From Candidatus Desulfatifera sulfidica (lineage in GTDB: Bacteria; Desulfobacterota; Desulfobulbia; Desulfobulbales; Desulfocapsaceae), in NCBI GenBank assembly GCA_014381505.1, contig JACNLK010000028.1, forward strand, positions 1-64,000: 64,000 nt of DNA, in the 5' to 3' direction. Positions 54,302 through 63,205 of this stretch are shown here, one piece after another. Under the pieces are notes generated by a model that had not been told where the DNA came from, did no database searches, and worked only from the letters and a program-made list of their open reading frames with translations. The stretch's first letter is position 1. The number at the start of each line of letters is the position of its first letter. A program made the position numbers and the translations under genes.

Positions 54302-55171
54302 ATGCACTATGACGGTATCATCATTCGCCCACCCAGCGAAGCCGACTCCATCATTATCCAAATCACTGCTGGCTGTTCTCACAACCGTTGTACCTTTTGC
54401 GGGGCTTACAAAAATAAGCAATTTCGGCAGCGGAACAATGAAGAGATCAACGAAAATATCGCCTTTGCTGCCAAGTATTGTGCACGGCAGCACCGTGTTT
54501 TTCTGGCCGATGGCGATGCCCTGATCCTGCCCCAAAGTCGCCTGGTTGAAATTTTCACACAGATCTGTACTCGTCTGCCGCAGGTTCGTCGAATATCTCT
54601 CTATGCCAATGCCAAGGCTATCCGCAGCAAAACGGTTGAACAACTTGCTGAATTGAAGAAATTGGGGTTAAACCGGGTCTATCTGGGGTTGGAGAGCGGA
54701 GATGACCAGGTCTTGAGCGCTGCCATTAAAGGTGAAACCGCCGATTCAATGTTGGCTGCAGCCAGGCAGGTCAAGGAGGCCGGACTTTTTTTATCTGTAA
54801 CGGTACTTCTGGGATTAGCAGGAGCCACCCGCAGTCTCATCCATGCTCGTGAGACTGGACGTGTCTTGACCCAAATGGCCCCGAACCAAATAGCAGCTCT
54901 GATGTTCATGCCGATTCCCGGAACTGAACTTGGTGATAAAGTTTTGGCGGGAGTTTTTCAACTCCCGGACAGTCATGGCTTGCTTGAAGAATTGCGGGAG
55001 TTGCTGGTACACACAAACTGTGATCGTGTGCAATTTATGGCCAATCATGCATCAAATTACCTGCCGATTACCGGACGACTCAGTCGTAACAAGAATGAAA
55101 TGCTGCAGTTGATCGACCAGGCCCTCACAGGCAGGGTTATTCTTCGTGCTGAAAGTATGCGCGCTTTATAA
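54302..55171 (+). CDS. Radical SAM protein of unknown reaction
   Basis: 289 residues of a B12-independent Elp3/HemN-like radical SAM family. The cluster motif is GCSHNRCTFCG, spaced C-x4-C-x2-C rather than C-x3-C-x2-C; I recall GCSHNKCTFC as normal for this particular group. GLNRVYLGLESGDDQVL and MFMPIPGTELGDK are the barrel blocks. It overlaps the longest rlmN reading. Substrate unknown. Confidence 0.82.
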   Translation: MHYDGIIIRPPSEADSIIIQITAGCSHNRCTFCGAYKNKQFRQRNNEEINENIAFAAKYCARQHRVFLADGDALILPQSRLVEIFTQICTRLPQVRRISLYANAKAIRSKTVEQLAELKKLGLNRVYLGLESGDDQVLSAAIKGETADSMLAAARQVKEAGLFLSVTVLLGLAGATRSLIHARETGRVLTQMAPNQIAALMFMPIPGTELGDKVLAGVFQLPDSHGLLEELRELLVHTNCDRVQFMANHASNYLPITGRLSRNKNEMLQLIDQALTGRVILRAESMRAL

Positions 55172-55226
55172 AGCAATAAAATTGCCTGAACTGATTTACA
55201 ACACCCGAATTGATGTGCAAAACAAA

Positions 55227-56294
55227 ATGACGACCAGAACCGATCTCCGTAACCTGACCCAGGAAGAAATTGTTGACTATGTCGAGAGTCTGGGGCAACC
55301 CGCCTTTCGAGGACGCCAGATCATGGCCTGGCTTTATCGCCCGGGGATCAGTGAGTTTTCTCAGATGACTGATCTGGCCAAGGACTTCCGTCGTATCCTG
55401 AGCGAACATGCCTACATGTCGTCATTTCAAAATCCTCTAATCGAGCGATCCAAGGATGGTTGTGTCAAGTTTGGATTTCGCCTGGACGACGGGAAGATGA
55501 TTGAATCGGTACTGATTCCAGAACCGGACCGCAACACCCTCTGCGTCTCGTCGCAGGTCGGCTGCGCCATGAATTGTTCCTTTTGTCTGACCGCGACCAT
55601 GGGCTTTATCCGCAACCTGTCACCGGCCGAGATCGTCAATCAGGTCTGCGCTGTGGGCGATTTTCTTCGGGCTGAATCCAAGGGCAATCTCATTGGCTCG
55701 GACCGGGTTACCAACATTGTTTTCATGGGCATGGGCGAGCCGCTCAACAACCTTGACAATCTGCTCAAAAGCCTATCCATCCTCACGGAGCAGCGAGGTC
55801 TTGATCTGACGAACCGGAGAATAACCGTCTCCACCTGTGGCATTGTTCCCCAGATGCAGATCCTGGGTGAAAATTCCACGGCCAATCTGGCCGTTTCCCT
55901 GCATGCTGTGGATGATGAGACCCGCGACAAACTGATGCCCATCAATAGACGTTATCCCGTCGCTGAACTGATTGAGGCCTGCCGCACCTTCCCCATGGCC
56001 AAACGCAAGCGGATTATGTTTGAATATATCCTGCTCAAAGGAATCAACGATTCTGACGCGGAAGCGCATAAACTGGCAAAGCTCCTGCGTGGTATTCCCT
56101 GCAAGATTAATCTCCTGCCCTATAATGAATCCCCTGCTATCCCCTATAAGAGTCCCTCTTATTCCCGGATTCTGAGTTTCCAGAAGATTCTCATGAATGC
56201 CAAATACTCAGTATTTGTACGCAGCAGCCGTGGCTCTGACATCTCAGCCGCCTGCGGACAATTGGCCCGTGAAGAGAACAGCGATATTTCCTGA
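55227..56294 (+). CDS. rlmN: Dual-specificity 23S rRNA/tRNA adenine C2-methyltransferase RlmN
   Basis: Radical SAM enzyme methylating A2503 of 23S rRNA and A37 of some tRNAs. 355 residues. The cluster motif is VGCAMNCSFCLTATMGF, and the C-terminal methyl-carrying cysteine is in GSDISAACGQL. FRGRQIMAWLYRPG opens the RNA-binding part. A GTG at 55146 would extend it by 27 residues into the previous gene; the ATG at 55227 gives the normal length. Confidence 0.95.
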   Translation: MTTRTDLRNLTQEEIVDYVESLGQPAFRGRQIMAWLYRPGISEFSQMTDLAKDFRRILSEHAYMSSFQNPLIERSKDGCVKFGFRLDDGKMIESVLIPEPDRNTLCVSSQVGCAMNCSFCLTATMGFIRNLSPAEIVNQVCAVGDFLRAESKGNLIGSDRVTNIVFMGMGEPLNNLDNLLKSLSILTEQRGLDLTNRRITVSTCGIVPQMQILGENSTANLAVSLHAVDDETRDKLMPINRRYPVAELIEACRTFPMAKRKRIMFEYILLKGINDSDAEAHKLAKLLRGIPCKINLLPYNESPAIPYKSPSYSRILSFQKILMNAKYSVFVRSSRGSDISAACGQLAREENSDIS

Positions 56295-56419
56295 TTTTTT
56301 TCAGCCGGCGCGAGGCAAAAATGCGTCAGTCATAGGTGACAATGGAAGAGTGTTGGCAAGGTTTGATGCGAGGTCCTGAGGGAAACGTGATAGGTGACCT
56401 CGGTAAAATTGTGCATGGC

Positions 56420-56455
56420 GGCTGCCCATTGGCTCAATGGTACAACAGGGCAGCC
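56420..56455. terminator. Hairpin between convergent rlmN and korC
   Basis: GGCTGCCC (56420-56427) pairs with GGGCAGCC (56448-56455) across a 20-base loop; TTCTCTGTT follows. Weak as an intrinsic terminator but placed between convergent genes. Confidence 0.35.
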
Positions 56456-56502
56456 TTCTCTGTTGAAATAATCAGTACAAATTAATTGGTTGCTGTTTTA
56501 AA

Positions 56503-57093
56503 TCAATCATCTGCCCAATCTGATATAACAGATCTGGGAAGAAGAGAGAGATCAATTTTTTTGGCTTCAACAATTCCAGCCTGCAATGCCTGGCGATTCA
56601 TTTCTTCCGTCCCCTTCGGTACCCTTTTCATCAAGGCAGCCTCCAGTCCTGTCATGCTGACCTGTCCGGAAAGCAGACCGACTGCCCCCAGAGCGACCAT
56701 ATTTGCTACCAGTTCTTTGCCCGTCAATTCTCGGGCAATACGAGTAAAGGGGATTGTCACTGCGCGACTGGTGGGTACTTGATCAACAAGGTCTGAATCG
56801 ACCACCAGGAGTCCTTCTGGACGAATATCAAAGAAGTAGGCATCGCAGGCGACCTGGGTCATGGCCAGCAGTAGGTCGATGGACAGTGCTTTTGGGTAGT
56901 CTATGGGGCTGTCAGAGACAACAACTTCAGCCTTGGATTTTCCTCCACGGGCCTCAGGGCCGTAGCTCTGTGTCTGACAGACATGCTTACCCGCTTCACG
57001 GGCTACGGCATCGGCCATAACGACGGCTGCAGTGATGATTCCCTGACCACCTGAACCGCTGAAGCGTATTTCGTACCGCTGATCATTCTTCAT
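56503..57093 (-). CDS. korC: 2-oxoacid:ferredoxin oxidoreductase, gamma subunit
   Basis: 196-residue gamma subunit. RFSGSGGQGIITAAVV at the N-terminus and QSYGPEARGGKSKAEVV are the family signature. Fourth gene of the minus-strand korDABC run; its ATG overlaps the end of the beta gene by 11 bases. Confidence 0.93.
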   Translation of the reverse strand: MKNDQRYEIRFSGSGGQGIITAAVVMADAVAREAGKHVCQTQSYGPEARGGKSKAEVVVSDSPIDYPKALSIDLLLAMTQVACDAYFFDIRPEGLLVVDSDLVDQVPTSRAVTIPFTRIARELTGKELVANMVALGAVGLLSGQVSMTGLEAALMKRVPKGTEEMNRQALQAGIVEAKKIDLSLLPRSVISDWADD

Positions 57094-57967
57094 AGCGCTT
57101 CACTCCATTTTTTACCTTAGCCTTAACCACCTTGTCAGCATCTCGTTCAGCCTGTCGGTTGATGCGTCTATATTCTTCTGTTGAAATGGGCTTATCGATA
57201 TCAGCCAGGATACCGATTGTAAATTTGTCTTCCATTTCTTCAGTGGTCATTTTTTCGGCCTTGCCGACAGTCACTGCGTTATTCTTAAAGCTCTGCATCA
57301 TTTCAACTGCGCCACCGAGTTTGTTACGGCGACCGTGCTGAACATGACAGTTTGAAATGACTTCAACCACAGAAAAACCTCGCTTTGTAATAGCCTGACC
57401 AATTAATTTGTCGAGATGTGAGGCGTGATAAACTGTGCCCCGGCCAACAAATGAGGCGCCGGCTGTTACAGCGAGTTCGGCAATAGAAAAGGCGTGTTCA
57501 ACGTGACCGTAAACTGAAGTTGTTGATTTACTGCCATAGGGTGTGGTTGGCGAATATTGACCACCGGTCATGCCATAGGTGGAATTATTGATGATAATTG
57601 CGGTAATATTGATATTACGACGAGCGGCATGGATAAAATGATTACCGCCTATTGCTGTTGCATCCCCGTCTCCCATAACCGAGATGACAGACAGTTCAGG
57701 ATTTGCCAGTTTAATGCCGGTGGCAAAAGTCAATGATCGTCCGTGAGTGGTATGCACGGTGTTGAAATCTATATACGTTGGCATTCTCCCGGAACAACCA
57801 ATTCCTGAGGCGAGAACGATTTCGTCTTTTGAGAGCTTGAGATTATGAGTCGCTCGGAGGAGTGCTCCCATAACTATACCGTTACCACACCCCGGACACC
57901 AGACATGGGGGAATTTCTTGTCATGTCTCAGGTATTCCTGGCGAATAATTTCTGCTTCTTCACGCAC
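57083..57967 (-). CDS. korB: 2-oxoacid:ferredoxin oxidoreductase, beta subunit (TPP-binding)
   Basis: 294 residues. WCPGCGNGIVMGALL holds cluster cysteines, and the thiamine pyrophosphate site is GDGDATAIGGNHFIHA, with NNSTYGMTGGQYSPTTPYG after it. Catalyses reversible CoA-dependent oxidative decarboxylation of a 2-oxo acid, passing electrons to ferredoxin; the KorAB-like style favours 2-oxoglutarate, though other 2-oxo acids are not excluded. Confidence 0.93.
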   Translation of the reverse strand: MREEAEIIRQEYLRHDKKFPHVWCPGCGNGIVMGALLRATHNLKLSKDEIVLASGIGCSGRMPTYIDFNTVHTTHGRSLTFATGIKLANPELSVISVMGDGDATAIGGNHFIHAARRNINITAIIINNSTYGMTGGQYSPTTPYGSKSTTSVYGHVEHAFSIAELAVTAGASFVGRGTVYHASHLDKLIGQAITKRGFSVVEVISNCHVQHGRRNKLGGAVEMMQSFKNNAVTVGKAEKMTTEEMEDKFTIGILADIDKPISTEEYRRINRQAERDADKVVKAKVKNGVKRYEE

Positions 57968-58001
57968 GATGAACTCCTTGTCTGTTTATGAGCACTTCTG
58001 C

Positions 58002-59141
58002 TCAGACACTGACCAGATATTTGAGAATCTCTTCAGGGGTAATGAGCTGTCCGTCAATACGGTTATGCTTGACGATCCGGGTTTCAGACCGATTCACACG
58101 AGCAACTTCACGACAGATCTGCCCCATATTCATCTCTGGAACAACTGCAACCCGGCACTGGCGCAGGGCTGAATCCACGATCTGACGAGGAAAAGGGAAA
58201 AGTGTGATGAGCTGAAGAAGACCTGCTTTGATCCCCTTGGCCCGTGCCTCTTTAACAGCACGCATGGCCGATCGGGCCACAGAACCATAGGCGATGACAC
58301 AGACTTCGGCATCTTCCATCATGATACTCTTGCTGACCTGAATCTCATTGAAGCCTTTGGATATCTTGTCATGCAGGCGACGCTGGAACAGGTCAACCTC
58401 CTGGGGATTCTGAGTCGGAAAGCCTTTTTCGTCATGGATCAGACCGGTCACGTGATGACGATAGCCGCTGCCCATGGCAGCCATATCAGGAACACCACGA
58501 TTGTTGGCAGCATAGGGTTTGTACCATTCAGGAGGCACACTGGGGGCGATTCGATCAATGACTCTGATTTCTTCAGGCCCTGGCAGAGTGACAGATTCAC
58601 GCGTATGTGCCACTACTTCATCAGAGAGAATAATAACCGGAACTCGGTATTTCTCTGAAAGATTAAAGGCCTTGATGGTGATTGAGAAGCAATCAAGGAC
58701 GGATGAGGTGGCAAGGACGATGATTGGATGATCACCGTGAGTTCCCCAACGGGCCATCTGTACATCACCCTGGGAAGGACTTGTGGGCAGGCCGGTACTG
58801 GGACCGCCTCTCATCACGTTGACGATGACACAGGGGACCTCAGCGACACAGGCGTAACCAAGATTTTCCTGAATCAGACTGAAGCCTGGGCCACTGGTGG
58901 CAGTCATGGACTTGACTCCAGCCAATGATGCCCCGATGATTGCCCCCATGGAAGCAATTTCATCTTCCATCTGAATAAATCTACCACCCGCTTCCGGCAG
59001 ACGCAGGGAAAGTAGTTCACTGATCTCAGAAGCTGGTGTAATGGGATAGCCTGCAAAAAAACGGCAACCGGCAGCTAAAGCACCTAAGACAATAGCCTCA
59101 TTGCCTTGGAGTAAGACCGGGAGTTGTTGCTCACTCTTCAT
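58002..59141 (-). CDS. korA: 2-oxoacid:ferredoxin oxidoreductase, alpha subunit
   Basis: 379 residues. AGCRFFAGYPITPASEISELLS opens the pyrimidine-binding domain in two parts around FFAGYP, followed by MEDEIASMGAIIGASLAG and TSGPGFSLIQENLGYA. The frame is open to 59189, but GGAGGAGG ten bases before the ATG at 59141 decides the start. It overlaps korD by 11 bases. Confidence 0.94.
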   Translation of the reverse strand: MKSEQQLPVLLQGNEAIVLGALAAGCRFFAGYPITPASEISELLSLRLPEAGGRFIQMEDEIASMGAIIGASLAGVKSMTATSGPGFSLIQENLGYACVAEVPCVIVNVMRGGPSTGLPTSPSQGDVQMARWGTHGDHPIIVLATSSVLDCFSITIKAFNLSEKYRVPVIILSDEVVAHTRESVTLPGPEEIRVIDRIAPSVPPEWYKPYAANNRGVPDMAAMGSGYRHHVTGLIHDEKGFPTQNPQEVDLFQRRLHDKISKGFNEIQVSKSIMMEDAEVCVIAYGSVARSAMRAVKEARAKGIKAGLLQLITLFPFPRQIVDSALRQCRVAVVPEMNMGQICREVARVNRSETRIVKHNRIDGQLITPEEILKYLVSV

Positions 59142-59466
59142 CGGTGGACCTCCTCCGGTCGGCAAACCTTTCTTTGACTGTAATAGCAAAATCAGGGCAA
59201 TGTATTACGCAGAATCGGCAACCAGAACAACGATCCATGTCTTCGATATATGGCCTCCCCAGAGGGTCATTCAATATGATTTTGCGAGGACAGAGAGAGG
59301 CACATAGACCACACGCCTTGCACCAGTCGTAAAAAAAAGAGACATCAAACAGTGTCCCTTTTTTTTTCTTATGTGTCTCCCAGTACCCATTTCCCTTTTC
59401 GGGATCGGGGGATTGTTCCTCTGATCCCGACGGTTCCTGGAGAGTTTTTTTTATTTTTTTTACCAT
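59131..59466 (-). CDS. korD: 2-oxoacid:ferredoxin oxidoreductase, delta (ferredoxin-like) subunit
   Basis: 111 residues with two [4Fe-4S] motifs, CKACGLCASLCP and CSGCRFCVIHCP, in the order of bacterial ferredoxins. The lysine-rich N-terminus (about residues 1-35) is an extension not needed for cluster binding. First gene of the kor operon, directly downstream of the promoter at 59520-59547. Confidence 0.93.
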   Translation of the reverse strand: MVKKIKKTLQEPSGSEEQSPDPEKGNGYWETHKKKKGTLFDVSFFYDWCKACGLCASLCPRKIILNDPLGRPYIEDMDRCSGCRFCVIHCPDFAITVKERFADRRRSTDEE

Positions 59467-59496
59467 GGTTACACCCTTAATGGAATTCTTGTAAGC

Positions 59497-59522
59497 AACC
59501 TGAATCCAACGATTCTCAGGTT
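59497..59522. promoter_or_regulatory. Inverted repeat overlapping the kor -10 and start region
   Basis: AACCTGA ... TCAGGTT with inner GAATC/GATTC complementarity. It covers the predicted kor transcription start, so it could be an operator or a 5'-end hairpin of the mRNA. Confidence 0.4.
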
Positions 59523-59547
59523 ATAACTCGTGGCGATTTACTGTCAA
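59520..59547 (-). promoter_or_regulatory. Strong putative promoter of korDABC
   Basis: Read leftward: TTGACA (59547-59542), a 16-base spacer and TATAAC (59525-59520). The -35 is consensus and the -10 differs at one base, 54 bases before the korD ATG. Confidence 0.6.
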
Positions 59548-59554
59548 CCTAAAT

Positions 59555-59573
59555 AGCTGACATCCTGTCAGCT
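59555..59573. promoter_or_regulatory. Perfect inverted repeat, candidate operator
   Basis: AGCTGACA-TCC-TGTCAGCT, eight-base arms around three bases, ending eight bases upstream of the kor -35 and 26 bases before the carboxylase -35. Position suits a dimeric activator or repressor shared by both operons. I do not recognise the motif. Confidence 0.5.
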
Positions 59574-59598
59574 CAGCCATTAATCAAACCATCAAGTA

Positions 59599-59627
59599 TT
59601 GCCAACTTTCAACAAATAGGGTATTTT
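59599..59627 (+). promoter_or_regulatory. Putative promoter of the biotin carboxylase operon
   Basis: TTGCCA (59599-59604), exactly 17 bases, TATTTT (59622-59627), giving a leader of about 150 bases before the TTG at 59783. Confidence 0.45.
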
Positions 59628-59782
59628 TAAGCGTTTCAATCAACAAACCTGATGTTTCCTCTTCGCGACAGCCAGGTCCTAAGCCCTGCATTCTCCGCAG
59701 TTTTTCGATTGTTACAATGTGTCATGTCCCCACCCAGGAAGTATTCCTGGGTCCCGATTACAATAAGAGAAAAGGAGTTGCT

Positions 59783-61225
59783 TTGAAGAAGAAAATACTC
59801 GTTGCAAATCGTGGTGAAATTGCCATTCGAATCATACGTGCAATTCAGGAGCTGAATTATGAGGCTGTTGCCGTCTATGAAACTCCCGACAAAGAGTCTC
59901 GCCATATCCGCCTGGCCAATGAAGCCGTGTGGCTTGGTGCAGGTCCTCGATGTGACTATCTTGACATTGCAAAAGTAATCAAGGCAGCTAAGCGTTCCGG
60001 GGCCTGTGCTGTCCACCCCGGTTATGGTTTCCTCGCTGAAAACCCTGATTTTGCCCGTGCCTGCGAAGAAAATGATCTGATTTTCATCGGCCCTTCCTCT
60101 GATGTGATTACAAATCTCGGGAACAAGGTTATTGCACGTCAGATCATGGCTGATGCTGGAATTCCGATGGTTCCCGGGACACCTAACCTCTCCGCGGGGG
60201 ATACTGGTGTAGATGAAGCCCTTGCCTTTGCTGCTCAGTATAATTATCCAGTCATGCTTAAGGCCACTTCGGGTGGTGGCGGTCGCGGTATTCGCCGGAT
60301 TGATACAGATGAGCAGATGCGGGCTGAAATTCCCATGGCACGTGCTGAAGCCAAGGCGGCTTTCAACGACGACTCGGTCTATCTTGAAAAAGTGGTCATT
60401 GACCCTAAGCATGTCGAAGTTCAGGTCATGGCCGACCGTGAAGGAAACACCGTGCACCTCGGCACCCGGGACTGTTCAATTCAGCGTCGTAACCAGAAAT
60501 TGATAGAAATTGCTCCATCCATGATCGGCGACCAGGATTTACTGGACACGATCTGCGACACTGCTGTCAAAGCAGCCACGGCAGCCAATTATTTCAATGC
60601 TGGAACCGTCGAGTTTCTTCTTGATGAAAATTACAACTACTACTTTATGGAGATCAACACACGGGTGCAGGTCGAACATACGGTCAGTGAGATTGTCACC
60701 GGTATTGATATCGTACGAACCCAGATCAAACTGGCCCTTGGCAAGCTTCTGTCCTTTGGCCAGGAAGATGTTCAACTGCGTGGTCATGCCATTGAGATGC
60801 GAATCAATGCCGAGGATCCGCAGAACAACTTTATGCCCGAAGGTGGTAAGAAAGTAACTGTTTACCGTTCACCTGGCGGTTACGGGGTTCGCCTGGATGG
60901 TTTTGTTTATCAGGGCTACACGATCCCCAAGGTCTATGATTCTCTTTTGGTCAAGATGACTGTCCATGGATTTTCGTGGAATGAGACTGTGGACAGACTG
61001 CGCCGCTGTCTACAAAACTTTGTCATTGCCGGTCCTAAAACAACAATCCCCTTCTATTTGAATATTGTTAAAGATCCGGATTTCATAAAGGGTGATTTCA
61101 ACACATCCTACCTGGATACTCACCCACACCTTTTTGAGTATGAAGAGGAAGCTGATGAAGCAAATAAACTTTCCAAGTTGATTGCTGAGATCCATCACCG
61201 AGGTGAAAATCCTTACGCGGCCTGA
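59783..61225 (+). CDS. Biotin carboxylase subunit of a split 2-oxoacid (pyruvate-type) carboxylase
   Basis: 480-residue ATP-grasp enzyme carboxylating biotin (AccC/PycA/CfiB family). KKILVANRGEIAIRIIRA at the start, HPGYGFLAEN, the glycine loop KATSGGGGRGIR and FMEINTRVQVEHTVSE are intact. The start is TTG, chosen because AAAGGAG lies six bases before it; the frame is open back to 59717. The partner gene 61290 has the biotinyl domain, so this is the ATP subunit of that complex rather than of acetyl-CoA carboxylase. Confidence 0.9.
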   Translation: MKKKILVANRGEIAIRIIRAIQELNYEAVAVYETPDKESRHIRLANEAVWLGAGPRCDYLDIAKVIKAAKRSGACAVHPGYGFLAENPDFARACEENDLIFIGPSSDVITNLGNKVIARQIMADAGIPMVPGTPNLSAGDTGVDEALAFAAQYNYPVMLKATSGGGGRGIRRIDTDEQMRAEIPMARAEAKAAFNDDSVYLEKVVIDPKHVEVQVMADREGNTVHLGTRDCSIQRRNQKLIEIAPSMIGDQDLLDTICDTAVKAATAANYFNAGTVEFLLDENYNYYFMEINTRVQVEHTVSEIVTGIDIVRTQIKLALGKLLSFGQEDVQLRGHAIEMRINAEDPQNNFMPEGGKKVTVYRSPGGYGVRLDGFVYQGYTIPKVYDSLLVKMTVHGFSWNETVDRLRRCLQNFVIAGPKTTIPFYLNIVKDPDFIKGDFNTSYLDTHPHLFEYEEEADEANKLSKLIAEIHHRGENPYAA

Positions 61226-61289
61226 TTATCCCGCAAGTCATGAAACTCATTCCGGTTCGAATAAAAATTAACCCATAGGCGAGCATATT

Positions 61290-63200
61290 ATGATTGAACG
61301 TATTGTTCAGGGAATGGCCCCTGCTGATGTTGTTAAGAGTCTACAGGCTGCTGACGGATATTATATTACCAACACCGCACGAGATCTCTCCCAGTCTGAT
61401 TTTAAAAATCGAATTCTTCTCCACACCGATATTCTGGCCGCACCGTCTCGTGAGCGGGCTGGATATTTTTCACTCGAGATCACCGGTGGTGCCTCAGTTC
61501 ATGTGGACATTCTGCGCAAGCAGGTTGATCCTTTTCTCAAGCTTGAAATTCTGCGCGAGAAAATGCCAACCACCATGTTTCAAACCCTTTGTCGTGGGGT
61601 TAATCTTTTTGGCTACCGGCCCTACCCCCAGAACGTCATCCGTTTCACAGTCAGTGAATTTGCTAAATATGTTGACGTCTGGCGGACCTTCGATTTCATG
61701 AACCACGTCCCCAATATGCAGGCCGTGTTTGAGGAGGTGGCCAAGGCCGGTAAGATCAATGAACCCTGCATTTGTTTTTCCACAGGGCCTGAGCACACCA
61801 ACGAGTACTATGTTTCCAAGGTCCGGGAGATTCTTGACGTGACAGGTTCCGACATTGTTCTCTGCATCAAAAATCACGGTGGACTGGGTACTCCACGCCG
61901 GATCGGAGAGCTGGTTGATTCTATTAAACAGACCTATCCTGATCTGCCCATTCATTATCATGGTCACAACACGGATGGAAACGACGTTGGACGGATCACT
62001 GAAGCGGTCATTAATGGTGCAGTAATTGTTGATGCAGCTGATGCATCATTTACCGGTTTCTACGGACCTCCCCCGATTCTGAGTGTTATCCAGACTCTTA
62101 AAGATCACGGCCACACAGCCATCGGTATTGATGAGGACGCCGTTATTGAGACCTCTGAAGTCATTCGTGATGAGCGCAAGCATTACGCACCTTTTGAATC
62201 ACAGATCAAGGGATTTCAGCCCACCGTTCAGATCCACAAGATGCCCGGTGGGGCCATGGGATCAAGTCTCGAGCAGGCTGTCAAGGGCGGCTTTCTCGAC
62301 AAAATGCCCGATATCCTCCATAAAGAATTACCCCGGGTCCAAAAGGAGCTTGGAAACTACTGGTCTGTAACCCCGGGTTCACAGATTCTCTGGACGACGG
62401 CCGTATCCCATGTCATGGAAGGTGAGCGTTACGGCAATCCATCAGGAGATCTCCGAAACCTTCTTTTGGGCAAGTATGGTCCTTTCCCCTTTTATCGTCC
62501 GGAAGACTGGATTTTTGAGAAGGTCTTCGGCGAGAACTGGAAACAAATTCTTGAAGATGAAGGTGGCGTAGAAGAAATTGAGGATATGGATATTGACCAG
62601 GAGCGTTCAACTCTGAACGAACGTCTTGGTGTGGAACCCACAGACCAGCAGTTGGTTCTCTATCTCCAGCACCCCAATGATGCCGTCAACTTCTTCAAGT
62701 TCACTGAAGATTTTGGTCATGTCTATGTATTACCCCCATCCATATTCCTCCGTCAGGGCGGTTTTGAGATTGGCGAAACCCTGACGTTTACTGACCATGA
62801 GGGTAAGGAACATATGATTGAAACTGGTCCTTCAATGGTCAATGATGACGGTGAAACCAGTGTTTATCTCGAGGTTGACCACTATCAACGTCAATATGTC
62901 TTCGAGCCTGACGTCCCCGAAGGTGCTGTTGCCAAAGCTGCAACCATCTCCAAGGAAGAAATCAAAATTCTTGCCAAGAGCGGCGATATCAGGGCACCTT
63001 TTGCAGGCAATGTCTGTGAAATATCTGTTAAAGAGGGTCAGGAGGTCAAGGCCGGTGATCGTGTTGCAGTCATGGAAGCCATGAAGATGCAGACTCCGCT
63101 CACCACAGAAATCGATGGTATTGTTACCGCTATTGCTGTCAAGGTTGGCGATGCCCTGCAGCCCGGCGATCGTGTCATCAAGATTGACACTGACGAATAA
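61290..63200 (+). CDS. Biotinylated carboxyltransferase subunit, divergent PycB/CfiA-like
   Basis: 636 residues: an HMGL-like carboxyltransferase barrel (about 20-300), a helical linker domain and a biotinyl domain whose lysine is Lys599 in VMEAMKMQ. The barrel is atypical. The RDxHQS motif is RDLSQSD (31-37), GGATFD is GGASVHV, and KDMAG around the carbamylated lysine is K194NHGG; HxH metal ligands remain in HYHGHN (224 and 226). The complex therefore carboxylates a 2-oxo acid, but pyruvate is uncertain; 2-oxoglutarate is plausible beside kor. Usual alternatives are pyruvate carboxylase B or oxaloacetate decarboxylase alpha. Confidence 0.8.
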   Translation: MIERIVQGMAPADVVKSLQAADGYYITNTARDLSQSDFKNRILLHTDILAAPSRERAGYFSLEITGGASVHVDILRKQVDPFLKLEILREKMPTTMFQTLCRGVNLFGYRPYPQNVIRFTVSEFAKYVDVWRTFDFMNHVPNMQAVFEEVAKAGKINEPCICFSTGPEHTNEYYVSKVREILDVTGSDIVLCIKNHGGLGTPRRIGELVDSIKQTYPDLPIHYHGHNTDGNDVGRITEAVINGAVIVDAADASFTGFYGPPPILSVIQTLKDHGHTAIGIDEDAVIETSEVIRDERKHYAPFESQIKGFQPTVQIHKMPGGAMGSSLEQAVKGGFLDKMPDILHKELPRVQKELGNYWSVTPGSQILWTTAVSHVMEGERYGNPSGDLRNLLLGKYGPFPFYRPEDWIFEKVFGENWKQILEDEGGVEEIEDMDIDQERSTLNERLGVEPTDQQLVLYLQHPNDAVNFFKFTEDFGHVYVLPPSIFLRQGGFEIGETLTFTDHEGKEHMIETGPSMVNDDGETSVYLEVDHYQRQYVFEPDVPEGAVAKAATISKEEIKILAKSGDIRAPFAGNVCEISVKEGQEVKAGDRVAVMEAMKMQTPLTTEIDGIVTAIAVKVGDALQPGDRVIKIDTDE

Positions 63201-63205
63201 ACGAA

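Larger units (their letters stand above)
59467..59782. other. 316-bp divergent control region between korDABC and the carboxylase genes
   Basis: Contains the leftward kor promoter, the rightward carboxylase promoter, a perfect 8-3-8 inverted repeat between them and a hairpin overlapping the kor -10, each listed separately. An open frame to 59717 is a 22-residue extension of the biotin carboxylase and is not favoured. Confidence 0.6.

Noticed and set aside
59636-60457. 273-residue minus-strand open frame over the start of the biotin carboxylase
   Set aside because: The plus frame contains the ATP-grasp motifs without break; the minus frame is a mirror effect of codon bias.
61226-61289. GGTTCGAAT resembling a tRNA T-arm between the two carboxylase genes
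   Set aside because: The gap is only 64 bases and no acceptor, D or anticodon stems can be drawn.
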